Assembly: GCA_022819855.1 (NCBI GenBank)
Contig: JAJEGN010000007.1
Span: 186,001 to 250,000 of the forward strand
DNA: 64,000 bases
Origin: Gammaproteobacteria bacterium
Lineage (GTDB): Bacteria; Pseudomonadota; Gammaproteobacteria; Steroidobacterales; Rariloculaceae
Direction of reading: 5' to 3'
Shown here: positions 53,495 through 62,103 of the stretch, piece by piece
Layout: every line of letters begins with the position of its first letter
Numbering within the stretch: position 1 is the first letter of the stretch
The notes under the pieces: generated by a model
The model's database searches: none
Told to the model about the DNA's origin: nothing
The model's input: only the letters and a program-made list of their open reading frames with translations
Translations under genes and position numbers: made by a program

Positions 53495-55324
53495 CTAGTC
53501 CGCGGGCTCGAACGCCAGCAGTACATTACCCGGCGTGCCGACGATGCCGCCGTTGCCGGAGGTGACGAACAACATGCCCCCGGCCACGACGGGGCCGGGG
53601 CCATCCATGGAACCGCCGTTGGCGACAACGCCATTGACGGTGTCGAACACCCGGTTGGTGTCGAAACTCCAGACAAGCTCACCCGTTTCGGCGGCGTAGG
53701 CGCGCATGCCGCCATCGGCGGAACCGGAGAATACGACGCCGGGAATCGATGTCAGGGCGGCCGACTGGGCTTCGCCGCAGCCTGGGCCGGCGGTGCACAA
53801 GCGCGGCTCCGGTGGCCGGGACCAGACAGGCTCCCCCGTAGCAACATCGACGGCGTGCAGGCCGCCCGGAGTCTCGGTGAACTGGTCGGCGACCGCGAAA
53901 TATGCGCGCTCGCCGTCGGTCGTCGAGCCCCAGACACCGCCGACAGGACTGCCGAGGCCCCAGCGGTATTCCCAGACCACGGCGCCGTTACGGTCCGGGT
54001 CGAGCGCGAAGCCGACGCCCGACTTCTGCGGCAGGACCAGCAGATCGCTGCCGTCGGCGAGCGTGACGAGACCCGGCGACGCCGAGAAGTCGAAGTCCGG
54101 ACCGACCTCCTCCGGGCAGTTCGGGTTGTCGCCCGCGTTCTCGTCTCCCCCGCTGGACTGCGGGTCGCAGCCGAGGATCCAGATATCGCCGCCCGGTACG
54201 ACCTGGTTGATCCACTGGATCTCACCCGTGGCGATCGAAAACGCGATGATCGCATCGCTCGTGCCGGGCGCCGGGTCCGCGTAGGCGTTGCCCGAGGCCG
54301 CATAGATCATGCCGCGTTTCGGATCGACCGTGGGCGCGCTCCAGATCGCGACGCCGGCCGGTCCCCACAGTTGCGCACCGCTCGTGCTCGTGCCCCGCGG
54401 CTGCGGTTCGGGCACGGTGTAGGTTTTCCAGATGACTTCGCCTGTCTCCGCGTCGAGCGATGTCAGGCTGCCGCGAAACGTGCAGCACTCGTAATCCGGC
54501 ATGGCGGCGGCCGTTTCCTCCGAAACACCGGAGGTCACGACGTAGAGCCGGCCGTCAAAGAGCGCCGGAGAACCCGTGGACTGTGCGGCGGGGTGATCGT
54601 CGACCTTGTAGGACCAGATCTCCTCGCCGGTCTGCGCGTCAACGGCATGGGCCCGGGCCTCGGCATCGGCGAAATAGATCGCGTAGCCCGAATCCACGGG
54701 GCCGACGGAAATGGCCGTGCGCACGCCCGCGCTTGCCTGGTAGGTCCAGTACGTACACCCCGTGGCGGCGTCGAGCGCGTAGACGGCGCCGGTCATGCTG
54801 CCCATGAACACGCGCCCGCCGACTACCGCGGGCTGCGCGCGCGACTGCGTGACATCCGGGATGCCGAACGCCCACTTGAGCGTGAGTCTCGGGACGTCGC
54901 CGGCCGCAAGCCCGCCTGTATCCGGCTGAAAGCGCGTGTTGCGGTTGTCCGGACCCCAGCCGTTCCAGATCGTGCCGGCCGCGAGCGTCGGCAACGGCGG
55001 CGAGTCCGTGCAGAGCCCGGCGCTGAACGGCGCGACGCGCTCGACGACAGGGCGGCCGGTCAGGAACTCCGCGACCGCCGTGCGCTCGGCTGTCGTGAGC
55101 GGCTCCCCCTGGATGCGCATCGTGCCTTCGGTCATCGACGCAACGACGGCATTGGGCGGCATCACCGACATGGCTTCGACGGTCGGGATGTCCTCCTCGG
55201 GCGGATTCACGTGACAAGCCGCACAGTGGGTCTCGAAGAGCGCTTCGCCGTCGGGGGACTGCGCGGCGGCAAGCTGGGCGCTGGCCACAAACGGCAGCGA
55301 TGCTGCAGCAAGCCAGAATCTCAT
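53495..55324 (-). CDS. Quinohemoprotein, polyvinyl-alcohol dehydrogenase-like
   Basis: The 609-residue periplasmic enzyme has a signal peptide at 1-21 and an N-terminal cytochrome c motif CAACH at 34-38. A PQQ-type propeller follows, beginning WNGWGPDNRNTRFQP. This N-terminal-heme order and the NTRFQP start are typical of PVA dehydrogenase (cytochrome). It has YECCTFRGSL with adjacent cysteines and GGDIWILGCDPQ where other quinoproteins carry the catalytic Asp region; it lacks a D-x-D there. GGGGGGAG precedes ATG 55324. It is the third gene of a four-gene operon. The substrate is probably a secondary alcohol or polymer-derived alcohol, unproven. Confidence 0.88.
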   Translation of the reverse strand: MRFWLAAASLPFVASAQLAAAQSPDGEALFETHCAACHVNPPEEDIPTVEAMSVMPPNAVVASMTEGTMRIQGEPLTTAERTAVAEFLTGRPVVERVAPFSAGLCTDSPPLPTLAAGTIWNGWGPDNRNTRFQPDTGGLAAGDVPRLTLKWAFGIPDVTQSRAQPAVVGGRVFMGSMTGAVYALDAATGCTYWTYQASAGVRTAISVGPVDSGYAIYFADAEARAHAVDAQTGEEIWSYKVDDHPAAQSTGSPALFDGRLYVVTSGVSEETAAAMPDYECCTFRGSLTSLDAETGEVIWKTYTVPEPQPRGTSTSGAQLWGPAGVAIWSAPTVDPKRGMIYAASGNAYADPAPGTSDAIIAFSIATGEIQWINQVVPGGDIWILGCDPQSSGGDENAGDNPNCPEEVGPDFDFSASPGLVTLADGSDLLVLPQKSGVGFALDPDRNGAVVWEYRWGLGSPVGGVWGSTTDGERAYFAVADQFTETPGGLHAVDVATGEPVWSRPPEPRLCTAGPGCGEAQSAALTSIPGVVFSGSADGGMRAYAAETGELVWSFDTNRVFDTVNGVVANGGSMDGPGPVVAGGMLFVTSGNGGIVGTPGNVLLAFEPAD

Positions 55325-55373
55325 CGTTACATCTCCCCCCGTACGCAAGCGCGTCCGCCGACGGTCGCGCCCG

Positions 55374-57101
55374 TCACTGGCCCGGCAGCGCAAAGACCCA
55401 GACGACGCCGCCCTGCGGCACGATCGTCTCCGGGTTGCCGAAGAGGCCATCCACGCGGCGCTGCGAGCCTGCAGCGTCGACGCCCCAGCCCGACTGCACG
55501 GCGATGTATTGGACACCGTCGATCGCGAACGACGACGGTACGCCCGTGATCCCCGAGTTGAGCCGCGCCTGCCAGAGAATCTCGCCCGTCATGCCGTCGA
55601 AGGCGCGGAACCAGCGATCGGCCGTACCGCCCAGGAAGACGAGACCGCCCGCCGTCGTCAGGATCGGCCCCCAGTTGCTGAATTCGCCGAACTCGTGCAT
55701 CCAGACCCGCTCGCCCGTGTCGAGATTCCAGGCCTGCAGTTCGCCGACGTGGTCGGCGCCTTCGACGAGGCTCGTCTCACGGATGTCCGTGCCTACGAAC
55801 TGTTGACCGCGCCGGTACTCGACCTCCTCGCCCGCCATCGTCGTGCAGAGATTGTCGTTGGCCGGGATGTAGAAGAGCCCCGTGACCGGGTTGTACGCCG
55901 CCGGAGGCCAGTTCTTGCCGCCGTGCAGCGACGGGCAGAACGTCGCGGACTTGCCGAGACCGGGCTTGCGCTCCGGGTCGTATTCGGGACGGCCCGTTTC
56001 CGGGTCGAGACGCGTGAAGACGTTGTGATTGACGTAGGGCTCCGCATCGATGAAGCCGATGCCGTCGGACCGCCGCTCGAGCAGCCACAGGTAGCCGTTG
56101 CGCCCGGCATGCACGAGACCCGGCACGGTCTGCCCGTCGCGCGTGATGTCGATCAGCACGGGCGCGGACACCTCGTCCCAGTCCCAGGAGCCGTTCCAGT
56201 GGTATTGGTGATAGCCGGTGATCTCGCCGCTGCCGACATCGAACGCGACCAGCGAGTTCGTATAGAGATTGTCGCCGGGGCGCGCGTCGCCGATCCACGG
56301 TCCCGGATTGCCCGTGCCCCAGTAGGTCTGGTTGAGATCGGGATCGTAAGTCCCGGTGACCCAGGTCGGCGCGCCGCCGGTTTGCCATGAATCGCCGGGC
56401 CAGGTGTCGTTACCGAACTCGCCGGGGCCGGGAATCGTGTAGGACTTCCAGATTTCCTCGCCGGTCTCGGAGTCGAGCGCCGCCACGAAACCGCGAATGC
56501 CCCGCTCGCCGCCCGAGACGCCGACCATGATCCGGCCGTTGACGGCAAGCGGCGCCCCGGTCATGTAGTAGCCGCCGTTGTAGTCCTCGACCACCGTCTC
56601 CCAGACGACTTCGCCGGTCGCGGCATCGAGCGCGACGACGTTGGTATCGGAGGTCGACATGTAGGCCTTGTCCCCGTAGAGCGCAACGCCGCGGTTCGTC
56701 GGATGGCCAAGGCGGATGTCGAACGGCATCTGGCGGCGGTATTGCCAGAGCGTGTCGCCCGTCGCCGCATCGAGTGCGAGGACGGAATTGAGCGGCGTCG
56801 TGACGTACATGACGCCGTCGTTGACGATGGGCGGCGCCTGGTGGCCCTCGGTCATGCCCGTCGATACGGTCCACACGGGTTCGAGCCCGGCGACGTTGCC
56901 GGTATCGATCTGATCGAGCGGAGAGTAGCCCCAGCCATCGTAGCTGCGGCGGAACATGAGCCAGTTCTCGGGCTCGGGGTTCCTGAGGCGCTCGTCCGTT
57001 ACCGGGTTGTAGTCAGCGACACCCTGCGACGCGCCGGGAATCCAGACCAGGCCGAGTACAAGCGCGGCGAGCACGCTGTAGAGTCTGCTTCGATCATTCA
57101 T
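55374..57101 (-). CDS. PQQ-dependent alcohol dehydrogenase, no heme
   Basis: The 575-residue quinoprotein has a signal peptide at 1-27 (VLAALVLGLVWIPGASQG) and an eight-bladed propeller with LDAATGDTLWQYRR-type W-motifs. The active-site region is HWNGSWDWDEVSAPVLID, with a D-W-D pair resembling the D-Y-D signature of lanthanide-type enzymes. The vicinal Cys pair found in many relatives is absent (LGHPTNRGVALYGDKAYM takes its place). AGGAGG precedes ATG 57101, 20 bases after the Rieske stop. Having no heme, it may pass electrons to the Rieske protein or the heme of the next quinoprotein. Confidence 0.92.
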   Translation of the reverse strand: MNDRSRLYSVLAALVLGLVWIPGASQGVADYNPVTDERLRNPEPENWLMFRRSYDGWGYSPLDQIDTGNVAGLEPVWTVSTGMTEGHQAPPIVNDGVMYVTTPLNSVLALDAATGDTLWQYRRQMPFDIRLGHPTNRGVALYGDKAYMSTSDTNVVALDAATGEVVWETVVEDYNGGYYMTGAPLAVNGRIMVGVSGGERGIRGFVAALDSETGEEIWKSYTIPGPGEFGNDTWPGDSWQTGGAPTWVTGTYDPDLNQTYWGTGNPGPWIGDARPGDNLYTNSLVAFDVGSGEITGYHQYHWNGSWDWDEVSAPVLIDITRDGQTVPGLVHAGRNGYLWLLERRSDGIGFIDAEPYVNHNVFTRLDPETGRPEYDPERKPGLGKSATFCPSLHGGKNWPPAAYNPVTGLFYIPANDNLCTTMAGEEVEYRRGQQFVGTDIRETSLVEGADHVGELQAWNLDTGERVWMHEFGEFSNWGPILTTAGGLVFLGGTADRWFRAFDGMTGEILWQARLNSGITGVPSSFAIDGVQYIAVQSGWGVDAAGSQRRVDGLFGNPETIVPQGGVVWVFALPGQ

Positions 57102-57120
57102 GCGCTTGCCTCCTGAAGGT

Positions 57121-57747
57121 TCATCTACCGAGCCCGCCGAGCGGGTCGAGTCCGGGCTGCATAAAGCCGACCCGGCCTTCGAACTCGCCGGCCACGGCGA
57201 GCAGGCCGTCGACGAGTTTGAGAGGCAGGGCCGCGAGCTGCCATGGCGCAGGACCGCCGACCACGCGGGCTCCGTCGCTCGGATCGAACTGCGACTCGTG
57301 GCACGGGCACTGAAACCGATTGCTTGAAGTGTCCCAGTCGGTGATGTCGCAGCCCGTATGCGTGCAAACGCCCGAGTAAGCGACAATGCCGTCGACGGCG
57401 CGCGCCCGCGTCTGCTCGGACAGGCCCGCGGGGTCGACGTGCACGAGCACGATCTGATTGAGGCGGGTGCCGTTACGGACCTCGCCCGTGAGCGGATCCA
57501 TCGGGTAGGCGAACACCTGCTCAGTGCCAAGTGCGAGGTCGTCCGGCGCGATCGCCTCGCCCGCCCGTTCCCCGAAGGCGAAGACGAGTTGGTCGTTCTC
57601 GGCCGGGGGCGAGGCCGCGCCGCTGGCGCCCTGAGCCCTCGAGGCCATCGGCAGCGCGAGTCCGACCGCACACAGCGCACGCAGCACGCGTCTGCGTTCG
57701 CCGGATCGAGGAACGGCCAAAGGGGACTTGTCCTGCTCGTCTGCCAC
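57121..57747 (-). CDS. Tat-exported Rieske 2Fe-2S protein
   Basis: The 208-residue protein binds a Rieske cluster through CTHTGC and CPCHESQF, the two Cys-His pairs of the family. A twin-arginine signal is visible at about 17-40 (SGERRRVLRALCAVGLALPMASRAQ), expected because the cluster is assembled in the cytoplasm. The C-terminus reads VGGPAPWQLAALPLKLVDG, typical of the Rieske fold. GTG 57747 is preferred, with CAGGGG upstream and TACAAT (57792-57797) as a -10; upstream ATGs would place the promoter inside the gene. It heads an operon with two quinoproteins, suggesting a role as their electron acceptor instead of a bc1-complex subunit. Confidence 0.88.
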   Translation of the reverse strand: MADEQDKSPLAVPRSGERRRVLRALCAVGLALPMASRAQGASGAASPPAENDQLVFAFGERAGEAIAPDDLALGTEQVFAYPMDPLTGEVRNGTRLNQIVLVHVDPAGLSEQTRARAVDGIVAYSGVCTHTGCDITDWDTSSNRFQCPCHESQFDPSDGARVVGGPAPWQLAALPLKLVDGLLAVAGEFEGRVGFMQPGLDPLGGLGR

Positions 57748-57972
57748 CTGGGCCCCTGTTGCGCGCGCGATGATCGTCGCTTCGGGCGTGCATTGTACCG
57801 CCATGACGCCCTGTACCATCACCGTGTCCCGTAGCGTCATGACGCCCTGGCGCACCACAGCCGCAGGCTGCAGCGTCGGCTACTCGGGACGGACACGGCC
57901 ACGGCTCGGGACAGGTAGCTGCCCGGATGGCCCCCAGGCAGCAGTTACGTACAATGACGCAAACCGCCGAAC
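57748..57972. promoter_or_regulatory. Divergent promoter region, Rieske operon and START gene
   Basis: TACAAT on the minus strand at 57792-57797 would serve the Rieske operon. TACAAT on the plus strand at 57950-57955 would serve the START gene, whose ATG is only 18 bases beyond. A 12-base direct repeat CATGACGCCCTG occurs at 57802-57813 and 57838-57849 and could be a regulator site. Confidence 0.4.
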
Positions 57973-58686
57973 ATGAACGGAACGATCAGGACACTTTTCA
58001 CTCCAACCGCGGCACTGCTGCTGCTCGCGGCATCGTCGGCGCTCGCCCAGGACTGGACGCTGGTCAGGGAAGACTCGCGGCGTGACATTACCGTCTACGA
58101 GCGCGCGCGGCCGGACGGCTACCTGGAATTTCGCGGGGTTACTCACGTATCAAGCAGGCTCAGCGCCTTCGTGGCGCTGCTGCAGGACTACGAGGCCATG
58201 CCGGACTGGCTGTACAGGACGCGCGAAATCAGTCAGATCGAGCGTGTCAGCGACACGGAAGGCTACTCCTATTCGATCAACGCCATGCCCTGGCCGCTCA
58301 GGGACCGCGACATCGTCCTGCACACCCGCATGGAACAGGATCCCGAAACGCACGTCCTGACCACGCGGGCCGTGGGCGTCCCCGACCACCGTCCGGAGGA
58401 CGAGCGCTACGTCAGGATGCCGGTGATCGAGTCCTCGTGGACGTTCTCGCCGCTGCCCGACGGCCGCGTGCAGATCGAGTTTCGCGGCTTCGCCGACCCG
58501 GGCGGCGGAGTCTCGTCCGGCGTGCTCGCGAGGTTTCAGGAGATGTTCATCGGCCAGGCGCCCTACCGGACCCTGCGCGGGCTGCGCGGCGTCATCGGCG
58601 AAGCGAAATACCAGTCTGCGGAGTTCGCCTTCGTCACCGAACCGCCGTCGGGCGATGCGAACGCGGCCGGCGATCCCGGCCGTTGA
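57973..58686 (+). CDS. Secreted START-domain lipid-binding protein
   Basis: The 237-residue protein has a signal peptide at 1-25 (TAALLLLAASSALAQ) followed by a START/SRPBCC-like domain. ITVYERARPDGYLEFRGVTHV and FVALLQDYEAMPDWLYRTREISQIERVS are characteristic, with WPLRDRDIVLHTRM and IESSWTFSPLPDGRVQIEFRGFADPGG following. Such proteins carry hydrophobic ligands; the periplasmic ligand here is unknown. No ribosome-binding site is seen and the -10-like element lies 18 bases before the ATG, so the mRNA may be nearly leaderless. The peptide deformylase gene follows 11 bases after the stop. Confidence 0.85.
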   Translation: MNGTIRTLFTPTAALLLLAASSALAQDWTLVREDSRRDITVYERARPDGYLEFRGVTHVSSRLSAFVALLQDYEAMPDWLYRTREISQIERVSDTEGYSYSINAMPWPLRDRDIVLHTRMEQDPETHVLTTRAVGVPDHRPEDERYVRMPVIESSWTFSPLPDGRVQIEFRGFADPGGGVSSGVLARFQEMFIGQAPYRTLRGLRGVIGEAKYQSAEFAFVTEPPSGDANAAGDPGR

Positions 58687-58697
58687 AGGTCGATGCG

Positions 58698-59255
58698 ATG
58701 GCGGTAAGAAAGGTCGTCCGCATGGGCCACCCGGTGCTGCGCCAGCCGGCCCGCCCGCTTGAGCCCCACGAGATCGGCAGCGAGCCTGTTCGCAGGCTTC
58801 TCGCCGACATGATCGACACGCTGCACGACTACGGCGGCATCGGGCTCGCGGCGCCCCAGGTCGCCGAATCCGTCCGGCTCGCGATCATCGAGATTCCAGG
58901 TGGACCGACCCGCTACGGCGACATCCCCGTCATGCCGCTGACCGCGTTCATCAACCCCGCAATCGAGGTCGTCGACCACGCGACCCAGGGCTACTGGGAA
59001 GGCTGCCTCTCGCTACCCGGCCTGCGCGGCTTCGTCGAGCGCCCGCAGCACGTCAAGGTCCGCTACACGAACGAGGCAGGCGGCAGCGATGAACTCGAAC
59101 TCGAGGGTTTTCTCGCGACGGTCTTCCAACACGAGTTCGACCACCTCGACGGCAAGCTCTACGTCGACCGGATCACCGACTCAACGCTGCTGAGCTTCGA
59201 GGAGGAATATCTGCGCTATCTCGCCCCCCGGGAGGCCCCCAACGCCGATCTCTGA
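58698..59255 (+). CDS. def: Peptide deformylase
   Basis: The 185-residue metallo-enzyme removes the N-formyl group from new proteins. All three signatures are present: GGIGLAAPQV (about 49-58), EGCLSLPG with the metal Cys, and QHEFDHLDG with the two metal His and catalytic Glu. ATG 58698 (MAVRKVVRMGHPVLRQ) is the family-like start. It lacks the usual fmt partner, so this may be an additional deformylase copy. A large palindrome lies downstream between it and the convergent Vgb-like gene. Confidence 0.94.
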   Translation: MAVRKVVRMGHPVLRQPARPLEPHEIGSEPVRRLLADMIDTLHDYGGIGLAAPQVAESVRLAIIEIPGGPTRYGDIPVMPLTAFINPAIEVVDHATQGYWEGCLSLPGLRGFVERPQHVKVRYTNEAGGSDELELEGFLATVFQHEFDHLDGKLYVDRITDSTLLSFEEEYLRYLAPREAPNADL

Positions 59256-59310
59256 CGGCCGACCGACTACAAACCCGCACTCTGACGCTCCCGAACTACC
59301 ACAAACGCAA

Positions 59311-59420
59311 GGGGAGGCGCATTACCGCTCGCTTGAGACCCTCGCGCGCAGGGATGCGCGCGAGGGCGTACTTCGGATGCATTTACCGCGTGTCTCAAGC
59401 GAGCGGTAGTGCGCCTCCCC
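59311..59420. repeat. 110-base composite palindrome (29-bp arms plus inner hairpin)
   Basis: The arm at 59311-59339 (starts GGGGAGGCGC, ends CTTGAGAC) is the reverse complement of 59392-59420 except for one base. Inside, CCCTCGCGCGCA at 59339-59350 pairs perfectly with TGCGCGCGAGGG at 59355-59366 around GGGA. About 24 unpaired bases (59367-59390) remain. It lies between convergent genes, so it may terminate both, but is far larger than a simple terminator. A MITE-like element or structured RNA is possible. No clear target-site duplication was seen. Confidence 0.85.
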
Positions 59421-59437
59421 GACAACAGAGCGCTAAC

Positions 59438-60691
59438 TCACGACCCCCAGTCGCTCTCGTGGTCGATGAGCACGAGCCCCACGGTGTTCGTGCTGCTCTG
59501 ATGGATCACGAGGTCGCCGTCGTGCGTCGCCCGCATGTGGCGGATGATGCCGATGCCCGAGGGAATGGCCCAGCTCTGGAACTCTTCGGTCGCAGGATCG
59601 AAGCGCACGAGCGCATCGGGCCGCTGATCGGACTCGTTGAACCAGATGATGTCGTCGATGATCTCGATCGCGTAGGGATGCGACGTCTCGCCGCTCGGCG
59701 TGAGCCACTCGGTGGTCTCGCCGGTCACCGGATCGAGCCGGCCGAGATAGCCGCGCCCCGAATCCACGTACCAGATCGTGTCGTTGCTGTCGATCGCGAG
59801 CCGCCTGATGTAGGTCTCGCCGTTGTGCGACTCCGGATCGGGGTCCGGCGTCGCGAACTCCACGATCTCCCAGGAGTCCGGGTCGATCCGGCCGATCTTG
59901 GGCGCGCCCCGGTAGGCGACCCAGAGCATGCCGTCGGAATCCTCCTTGAGGCCGTATGGCCGCGCGCGCACCGTGGGCATTTCAGTCAGCCTGATGTCGC
60001 CGGTATCGGGCACGAGCCGGCCGAGCATGTTGCTGTGCTGGATCGTGAACCAGATGTCGCCGTTGTTCGTGACGACCGGCGTGTGCGGGTCGCGGGCGGC
60101 GGGGTCCGGCAACGGATACTCGGTGATCTCGCCCGTTTCCGGGTTGAGCATGCCCATCGTGCCGTTGCCGTTGCCCGTGTACCAGATGTTGCCGTCGGCA
60201 TCGTCGATGATGCTGTGCGGGCGCGCATCGGGAGCGAGCGCCCACTCGGTCATCTCGCCCGTCTCGGGGTTGAGCCGGCCGATGATGCTGCCGTACATGC
60301 CGGCCCACCAGATCATGCCGTCGGGCGTCATGAGCGGGTCGCGGGGGCGCTGGCCGAGCGTCGGGACGTCCCATTCGAGGAAGGTGATCTTCGCGTCGCC
60401 GTCGACGAGCGTCGGGCGGCGGTCGTATTTCTCGGGGAAGTTGGCGGCGAGGTACTGCGTGATGTCGCCGACGAGCGGTTCCTCGAGCGGGATCATCTTG
60501 CTGATGAGGTTGCGCCAGCGTTCGTGCGTATAGCCGGCCGAAGTCGTTATCAGGTTGGTCTCGTGACAGGCCACGCAGGCGGCTTCGACGAGTTCCCTGC
60601 CATGCCCGTCGGGAAGCGCGTCCTGCGCATAGGCGGGCAGGCTGACGCAAAGTACGGCGGCGGTCGGCAAATGGCGAAACAACTGGTACAT
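59438..60691 (-). CDS. Cytochrome c fused to Vgb-like beta-propeller
   Basis: The 417-residue periplasmic protein has a signal peptide at 1-22 (ending AYAQ) and a heme motif CVACHE at 39-44. A propeller of the virginiamycin B lyase/streptogramin lyase type follows at about 110-417. Its repeats look like GRLNPETGEMTEWALAPDARPHSI, each with an asp-gly-x-ile-trp strand (DGNIWYTGNG, NGDIWFTIQ, DGMLWVAYRG, NDTIWYVDSG). The heme domain contains HERWRNLISKMI and QYLAANFPEKY. GGGGGAGAAG precedes ATG 60691. Antibiotic lyase activity should not be assumed; a quinoprotein-like oxidoreductase or sensor role is equally likely. Confidence 0.85.
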   Translation of the reverse strand: MYQLFRHLPTAAVLCVSLPAYAQDALPDGHGRELVEAACVACHETNLITTSAGYTHERWRNLISKMIPLEEPLVGDITQYLAANFPEKYDRRPTLVDGDAKITFLEWDVPTLGQRPRDPLMTPDGMIWWAGMYGSIIGRLNPETGEMTEWALAPDARPHSIIDDADGNIWYTGNGNGTMGMLNPETGEITEYPLPDPAARDPHTPVVTNNGDIWFTIQHSNMLGRLVPDTGDIRLTEMPTVRARPYGLKEDSDGMLWVAYRGAPKIGRIDPDSWEIVEFATPDPDPESHNGETYIRRLAIDSNDTIWYVDSGRGYLGRLDPVTGETTEWLTPSGETSHPYAIEIIDDIIWFNESDQRPDALVRFDPATEEFQSWAIPSGIGIIRHMRATHDGDLVIHQSSTNTVGLVLIDHESDWGS

Positions 60692-60883
60692 GAGCTTCTC
60701 CCCCGGATCGAGACGGACAAGGCTGTGGAGCGTGAACGCTGCTGTGGATTGTGAGCGCTATTGTATACTCCCGCAGCCAGAATAGCCGTTGCAAGACCCC
60801 GCCCGCCGCCGGCCGGGATCCGGCTACTGCCGGAATCAGGATTCGCCAGCCCGCACCGCCGGGTGCATGCCACGGAGGGTCGA
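60692..60883 (+). promoter_or_regulatory. Divergent spacer with TATACT promoter element
   Basis: TATACT at about 60763-60768 (context TTGTATACTCCC) is a good -10 for the polyamine transporter operon, giving a leader of about 105 bases. GGAGGG at 60874-60879 is the ribosome site for the TTG start. Nothing else was recognised. Confidence 0.4.
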
Positions 60884-62074
60884 TTGAAATCCGCTGCTGA
60901 CGCTTTTGTCGAGTTCGCCCAGGTCGGCAAGAGCTACGACGGGCACACGCTTGCCGTGGAGGATTTCAGTCTGCGCATTCCGCAGGGCGAGTTCGTGACC
61001 CTGCTCGGCCCGTCGGGATGCGGCAAGACGACCTGCCTCAAGATGCTGGCCGGTTTCGAACACCCGACGGCCGGCGAAATCTTCCTCAAGGGCCAGCCCG
61101 TCGGGCAGATCAGGGCGCACAAGCGCAACATCGGCGTGGTTTTCCAGCAGTACGCACTGTTTCCCCACATGACCGTCGCCGAAAACCTCGCATTTCCGTT
61201 GCAGGCGCGGCGCGTTCCGGCGCAGCAGGTCGCAGCGAGCGTGGCTCGCGCGCTCGACATGGTTCAGCTCAGCGACTTTGCCGACCGTCTGCCCGGGCAG
61301 ATGTCCGGCGGCCAGCAGCAGCGCGCGGCGATCGCCAGAGCCCTGGTGTTCGAGCCCGACATCGTCCTGATGGACGAACCGCTCGGCGCCCTCGACCGGC
61401 GCCTGCGCGAGGAGATGCAGTACGAGATACGCCGTCTGCAGCAGCGGCTCGGGGTCACCATGCTATACGTGACCCACGATCAGGGCGAGGCGATGGCGAT
61501 GTCCGACCGCGTTGCCGTGATGAGCGAGGGCCGGATCCAGCAGATCGCCTCGCCCGAAGTGCTCTACGAAGAACCCGAGCGCGTCTTCGTCGCCACCTTC
61601 ATCGGCGAGAACAACCTGCTCGACGGCCGCGTCGTCGAGTGGGATGCCGCAAGCTGCCGGGTCGACGTCGGCGACGGCGCGGGCAAGCCGGCCATCGTTC
61701 AGGCTTTCCCGGTCGCGGTCGACGGCGCCGACCAGCCGACAAAACTTGCCATCCGGCCGGAGCGCGTCGCACTCAACCCGCCCTCGGGCAGCTATTCCAA
61801 CGTCTTCGATGCGAAGGTGCTCGACATGATCTTCATGGGGGATCATCTGCGCCTGCACACCGAAGTGCTCGGCCGTGCGCCGTTCATAGTGAAAATCCCG
61901 AACATCGTCGGTCACGGGGCCGTGCTCCCGGGAGATACCGTGCAACTGGGCTGGCTCGTGACCGACTGCAGGGCGCTGGACGCCACGGGGTCCGCAAGCG
62001 CGTACAGCGCGGCGCCGGAGCAGGATCGGGTACCCATCGCAACGTCGACCGAAACGGCGCCTGCGCGCGGCTGA
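60884..62074 (+). CDS. potA: Polyamine-type ABC transporter ATPase
   Basis: The 396-residue ATPase has Walker A GPSGCGKTTCLKML, Q-loop VVFQQYALFPHMTV, signature MSGGQQQRAAIARAL, Walker B IVLMDEPLGALDRRLRE and switch THDQ, then a C-terminal TOBE region (NLLDGRVVEWD, KLAIRPERVAL). VFQQYALFPHMTV and LGALDRRLREEMQYE are typical of PotA/spermidine-putrescine ATPases. The start is TTG 60884, supported by GGAGGG seven bases upstream; an in-frame GTG at 60863 is an alternative. It heads an operon with a binding protein and a permease. Confidence 0.9.
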   Translation: MKSAADAFVEFAQVGKSYDGHTLAVEDFSLRIPQGEFVTLLGPSGCGKTTCLKMLAGFEHPTAGEIFLKGQPVGQIRAHKRNIGVVFQQYALFPHMTVAENLAFPLQARRVPAQQVAASVARALDMVQLSDFADRLPGQMSGGQQQRAAIARALVFEPDIVLMDEPLGALDRRLREEMQYEIRRLQQRLGVTMLYVTHDQGEAMAMSDRVAVMSEGRIQQIASPEVLYEEPERVFVATFIGENNLLDGRVVEWDAASCRVDVGDGAGKPAIVQAFPVAVDGADQPTKLAIRPERVALNPPSGSYSNVFDAKVLDMIFMGDHLRLHTEVLGRAPFIVKIPNIVGHGAVLPGDTVQLGWLVTDCRALDATGSASAYSAAPEQDRVPIATSTETAPARG

Positions 62075-62103
62075 CCGGGAATCCATTCCAAGGAGAGATT
62101 GGC

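Noticed and set aside
59438..60691. Virginiamycin B lyase (antibiotic resistance)
   Set aside because: The propeller repeat is shared, but the heme fusion and lack of verified catalytic His make resistance annotation unsafe.
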